This document shows positions 4,386 to 7,662 of a stretch of DNA of 7,662 nucleotides, piece after piece. The stretch is from Ardenticatenales bacterium (GTDB lineage Bacteria; Chloroflexota; Anaerolineae; Promineifilales; UBA4811): contig DAOUVM010000111.1 in assembly GCA_030667645.1 (NCBI GenBank), forward strand, positions 1 to 7,662, read 5' to 3'. The notes under the pieces are model-generated. The model was not told the DNA's origin, searched no databases, and was given only the letters and a program-made list of their open reading frames with translations. Position 1 is the stretch's first letter. The number at the start of each line of letters is the position of its first letter. The translations under genes and the position numbers were made by a program.

Positions 4386-7300
4386 CTATGGTTCGATCAC
4401 GAACAGCATCCCGTCGCTGCGGCCATAGACCTCGGGAAAGTAGAACTCTCGCACTGTGGCGGGAATGACGTGGTATTCGCCGGGCAGGCTGGCCCGCATG
4501 ATGTAGGTGTACTCGTAGGTCCCGGCCGGCAAATAGTCGGCAAAGAGCACTACTTTCTCATCGCGCACCTGGGTGTGGTTGAACCACCACCAACCCCAGT
4601 AGCCCCACTGATACTCGGGATCGATCCGCTCCCAGCCTTCCTCGGTGTCCAGAGAACTGCTGGTGAGTAGATTCTGATCCACGGCTTCAGCCCCGGCCGG
4701 AAGCGGGTCTTCCACCAACACATAGTAGAGATCGTGCGGGGCTACTATCGTCAGTTTGACCCGTACCGCTTCACCAACGGCGATTTCGGCCAGGCGGCTG
4801 CAGGTTTCCTCGTCCGGGTTGCAGGCGGCCGCCGTATACTCGCGAGCTATCATCACCCCCCGCCCGATCGGTTCCACCTCTTCCACCGGCAGAAAGGTCT
4901 CCAGGTGGGCTGTATAGTAGAGCCGGCCGGGTCCGTCGGAGCGGCCGATGGTGAGGTGATTGACCTGTTCCAGCAGCATATCGGCAACTGATATCTGCAG
5001 TTCAGTCGTTTCGCGGATGGTGGCGCGGCCGGCGCTCCCTTGCGCCATGGCACGGCCGTTAAAGGCAGCGTCGTAATTATAATCTGCCTCCAGTTCACCG
5101 GTAGCAGCCATCCAATCGGTGAGCGCGATCAGCGCCCAGGCGGTCTCTTGGGTAGTCTCCCAGTGACCGGCCGTGCGGGCTGTCATCAGCCAGCGGACGA
5201 CACTGGGGGCCAGATCATTCTCAGGGTCAAAGCGGGCCAGCAGATCGAGGATGATGCTGGTGCTTCGGGTGTCGGTGTTCCAGCCACGCCAGTCGTTCTC
5301 GGTCTCTTCCCAGTGCGCGCCGGTGGCGCTGAGAATCGCCTCGCCGGAGATGTCTGCCAGCAGCGTGTCTAACCGTTCGCTTTCGGCTCCTTCCAGCAGC
5401 CCGTAGGCCAGTGCCAGGTAGGCCTTGCCGAAGTGACTCAGCTTGTCCTTTCGGTCCAGGAGCGTCTCCAACCGGCTGACCGTGGTTTCGCCGCGCTCTG
5501 CCAGGACGTACAGCACGAACGCCTGCAGGTTGGCTTGCCAACTGCTTTCGAGCTTGTGCGGATCCAGCACCTGGTCGCGGAGATAGTCCTCGGCGTCATC
5601 CAGTACCTGGCGGTCCACTCTAGAACCAGCTTCCACCGCCTTGTCCAACCCCAACAGTACCCAGGCGGATACCTGAGCGCTGCTCTCGCCTGTGTACCAC
5701 CAACCCCAACCGCCGTCATAGTGCTGCTGATTGTACAGTCGCTGCAACCCTTGCCCGACCAGTTCCTCTAGCTCGCTCTCCAGTTCGGGGTCGGTGAGGT
5801 CAAGCTCCTCAAGCGCCCGGAATGTGAGCACGTTGGGCAGAAAGCGGGAGACGGCTTGCTCGGTGCACTCGTACTCAAAGTGCTCCAGGTAATCCAGCCC
5901 GTCCTGCATGGCGGCCGCCAGGGAGGGCGCCAGTTCTACCGTGAGCGTCCCTTGGGTAGTATCTATGTTCGGGGGCAGGAGGATGCCCTCGGTGCGTGAA
6001 CCGGCGCCGGTCAGTTGTCCTGCAGTGCCGACGATATCAGGAGCGCTGTAATGGAATACGGGGATCGTCCCATCCGGGCCGGTGGCCAGGGTTGGCTTTG
6101 TCGCATCGGTTAGGCCGCCACCGGTGGCAGAAAAGATGAGGTCGACGTTCTCTACTTCCTGAACGGTGACGTCCCAGTTGACCTGAGCCCGGCCGCCAGC
6201 AGCAATGTCCACTGTCGTGGCGGCCGGCGTGCTGGCGTTCAGGGTAACCCCCTGCGCTGCAAGGGTCACGTTTACCTTCAGAGAGGCGTCCGTGTTGTTG
6301 TGCACAATCGCCCCGAGCTGCGCCTGGTCGTTGACGACGAAGAAGCGTGGAGTGATCGGCCGGACGAGCAAGGGCTTTGTGGCTACAATGTCGACGCTTG
6401 CCTGCCCCACCAGTGTGTCGACGGTGATCGCTTTGGCAGAAAGGCGCCAGGTAGTGAGATTGTCTGGGAGAGGGATCTCGACGCGCCCGCGCCCCTCGTC
6501 GTCCGTGGTCAGGAATGCTTCCCAGTAAGCCGTATCCGGGAATTCGGACCGGAGTTCCATGCCGATGCCAAATGCTGCCTCCCCGCCGCCACCCCCACCC
6601 CCCTTGGCTTTGTCGGCTATCTGTTCGTTCAACCGATTCACATTCAACACCAGCCCGATGCCGGTGTCTACTCCCAATCCCCGCTCGCTGTAAAATGCAT
6701 CCAGGATCGGTTCAGCCTGGTCGGGAGCCAATGTCAACACGGAGAGATCAACGAGCGCCAGAGAGAGTTCGGCCGCCATCGGGTTGCCTCTATAGTCGCT
6801 GACGCGCACATCGTAGGCCACAGTCTCACCCGGGAGAAACACATCGGCACTTGGCGTCAACTCTATCGTGAGCGCCTGCTGCTCGTTGGAGATGTTCAAC
6901 TGCACCGTCCCGATCTTGAAGCTGCTGAGCTTGTTCGTCTCGTCAATGCCTTTGACGATCACCACCGACACAAAGATGGTGGGGGCGTGGTCGGCCGTGA
7001 TGGGGAGCCGGTAGATCTCGCTGTTGCTGTTGAGGGCAATGATCTCGTGGTGCAGAAAGTGGCCGCGCTCGATGGTGACCAACGCTTGCACCTCGCCCCG
7101 AAAGGGGCTAGGAATGAGGATTTCGGCCGTGTCGCCGGGGCGGTAGCTCCCTTTATCGGCAATCAGCTCAATCCGGTCGTTGTTCTCCATCTGCCAGGAG
7201 ACATACTGGCTGCTGCTGACCCAGAGAAAGGCGCTGGCGCGGTTCTCACGGCCGGCATCGTCGCTGGTGATGGCGTGCAGCCGGTAGCTTCCGCCCGAGG

Positions 7301-7662
7301 GCGGGGCGAAGGTCAGACTGGAGCGGCCGTTCTCTCCCATGGAGATCGTCTCTGTGTAGACGGGAGTCTCTACCAGGGTCCATTCCCAACGGGTTCGGCC
7401 GTCCTGCTCCACCTGCACGTTGAACCACTCGCGCTGCAGCGCGATAAAGGTAGCCTCCGCCCCGGGGAGAGGTTCCTGTTCCAGATCAACCACAATCAAG
7501 TTGACTGTTTGATCCTCGCCGGCCGTTCCCACAAAGCGGTCGGCATAGATTCCGACGTATTGGGCGGCCGGGTGGACCACTACTTGGTCCCGTCCGGTTA
7601 CTCGCTGGTGGTTGGCATCCTCAACCGTCGCCTCTACGGTCAGGAGTTGGGCGCCCGCTTCA
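4386..7662 (-). CDS. Alpha-2-macroglobulin-family protein (5' end beyond window)
   Basis: The frame stays open past the right edge, so the signal or lipoprotein peptide and first domains are missing; GTG 7580 is internal. Numbering the 1091 visible residues from 7661: macroglobulin-type beta domains to about 160. Next is a bait-region-type domain (about 165-310: KGSYRPGDTAEILIPSPFRG, ALVTIERGH, ending ELSLALVDLSVLTLA). A seven-glycine run follows at 354-360, then the A2M core (RSEFPDTAYWEA at 371-382, LPDNLTTWRLSAKAITVDTL at 398-417). A thioester-type C599-T-E-Q602 opens the alpha/alpha-toroid (to about 860, with YDGGWGWW at 648-655). C947 and C954 could form a disulfide. The C-terminal MG10-like domain (YYVLVEDPLPAGAEAVDQNL, an aromatic YQWGYWGWWWFNHTQ stretch, then LPAGTYEYTYIMRASLPGEY) ends normally at TAG. 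The family traps proteases by covalent capture after bait cleavage; in this bacterium it is probably anchored outside the cell. No neighbouring penicillin-binding protein gene (the pbpC partner common in proteobacteria) is visible. Confidence 0.93.
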   Translation of the reverse strand, partial: EAGAQLLTVEATVEDANHQRVTGRDQVVVHPAAQYVGIYADRFVGTAGEDQTVNLIVVDLEQEPLPGAEATFIALQREWFNVQVEQDGRTRWEWTLVETPVYTETISMGENGRSSLTFAPPSGGSYRLHAITSDDAGRENRASAFLWVSSSQYVSWQMENNDRIELIADKGSYRPGDTAEILIPSPFRGEVQALVTIERGHFLHHEIIALNSNSEIYRLPITADHAPTIFVSVVIVKGIDETNKLSSFKIGTVQLNISNEQQALTIELTPSADVFLPGETVAYDVRVSDYRGNPMAAELSLALVDLSVLTLAPDQAEPILDAFYSERGLGVDTGIGLVLNVNRLNEQIADKAKGGGGGGGEAAFGIGMELRSEFPDTAYWEAFLTTDDEGRGRVEIPLPDNLTTWRLSAKAITVDTLVGQASVDIVATKPLLVRPITPRFFVVNDQAQLGAIVHNNTDASLKVNVTLAAQGVTLNASTPAATTVDIAAGGRAQVNWDVTVQEVENVDLIFSATGGGLTDATKPTLATGPDGTIPVFHYSAPDIVGTAGQLTGAGSRTEGILLPPNIDTTQGTLTVELAPSLAAAMQDGLDYLEHFEYECTEQAVSRFLPNVLTFRALEELDLTDPELESELEELVGQGLQRLYNQQHYDGGWGWWYTGESSAQVSAWVLLGLDKAVEAGSRVDRQVLDDAEDYLRDQVLDPHKLESSWQANLQAFVLYVLAERGETTVSRLETLLDRKDKLSHFGKAYLALAYGLLEGAESERLDTLLADISGEAILSATGAHWEETENDWRGWNTDTRSTSIILDLLARFDPENDLAPSVVRWLMTARTAGHWETTQETAWALIALTDWMAATGELEADYNYDAAFNGRAMAQGSAGRATIRETTELQISVADMLLEQVNHLTIGRSDGPGRLYYTAHLETFLPVEEVEPIGRGVMIAREYTAAACNPDEETCSRLAEIAVGEAVRVKLTIVAPHDLYYVLVEDPLPAGAEAVDQNLLTSSSLDTEEGWERIDPEYQWGYWGWWWFNHTQVRDEKVVLFADYLPAGTYEYTYIMRASLPGEYHVIPATVREFYFPEVYGRSDGMLFVIEP
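5856..5867 (-). other. Candidate internal thioester motif Cys-Thr-Glu-Gln
   Basis: The codons TGC ACC GAG CAA (5867 down to 5856) encode C-T-E-Q within FEYECTEQAVSRFLPN. In macroglobulins the Cys and Gln of G-C-x-E-Q form the reactive thioester. Both residues and the Glu are kept here with correct spacing, but the Gly before Cys is replaced by Glu. Confidence 0.75.
6582..6602 (-). repeat. Seven-glycine run in the macroglobulin gene
   Basis: Seven consecutive Gly codons of mixed type (GGG, GGT, GGC) between AK and EAAFGIGMELRSEF. The resulting C/A-rich plus strand (ccgccgccacccccacccccc) could be slippage-prone. In position it is a flexible linker between the bait-region-type domain and the A2M core, where many bacterial homologues also carry Gly-rich segments. 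Confidence 0.75.

Noticed and set aside
1..7662. CRISPR array or insertion sequence
   Set aside because: No regularly spaced near-identical repeats, no terminal inverted repeats flanking a transposase, and no Cas or transposase reading frame were seen.

Overview
The window is GC-rich, about 60 percent by eye, and bacterial. It has short spacers, GTG/TTG starts beside ATG, and one tRNA gene without an encoded CCA. The style of the large alpha-2-macroglobulin-like protein, the anti-sigma factor with a VPRSFTLD-type segment, and the set of small membrane proteins suggest a Chloroflexota-like lineage (Anaerolineae/Caldilineae type). That assignment is inference from protein style, not from a marker gene.

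Layout, left to right. Positions 2-1964 (+) hold an apparent operon: the C-terminal end of an ECF-type sigma factor (its 5' part lies outside the window), a membrane-spanning anti-sigma-like protein with a long acidic Pro/Glu/Ala repeat region, and a zinc-ribbon Nudix hydrolase. The gaps are 9 and 13 nt. Positions 2044-2191 (+) hold a tRNA-Arg(CCT) with a good extended -10 promoter directly upstream and a GC-rich perfect hairpin directly downstream. Positions 2226-2603 (+) encode a four-helix YvlD/Phage_holin_4_2-type membrane protein. It converges on two minus-strand genes, a DUF4870-type membrane protein (2626-3141) and a bacterial PH-domain membrane protein (3228-3839), which are co-directional with an 86-nt gap.

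From about 3840 to 4385 there is no intact gene. This stretch holds a possible promoter for the PH gene and, on the minus strand at 4127-4267, a convincing protein-like C-terminal fragment that is cut off by an upstream stop, probably a gene remnant. Positions 4386-7662 (-) hold most of a very large alpha-2-macroglobulin-family protein (1091 residues visible, N-terminus beyond the right edge). It has a bait-region-type domain, a seven-glycine run, the A2M core motif, a candidate thioester site (Cys-Thr-Glu-Gln), an alpha/alpha-toroid region and a C-terminal MG10-like domain.

Taken together the window reads as a chromosomal envelope neighbourhood: signal transduction across the membrane by sigma/anti-sigma, small membrane proteins, and a probable surface-anchored protease trap. 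I found no CRISPR array, insertion sequence, prophage module or toxin-antitoxin pair, and no strong case for a wholly new system. The best leads are the architecture of the anti-sigma protein, the thioester and poly-Gly variants of the macroglobulin, the orphan C-terminal fragment, and the unusual tRNA bases.
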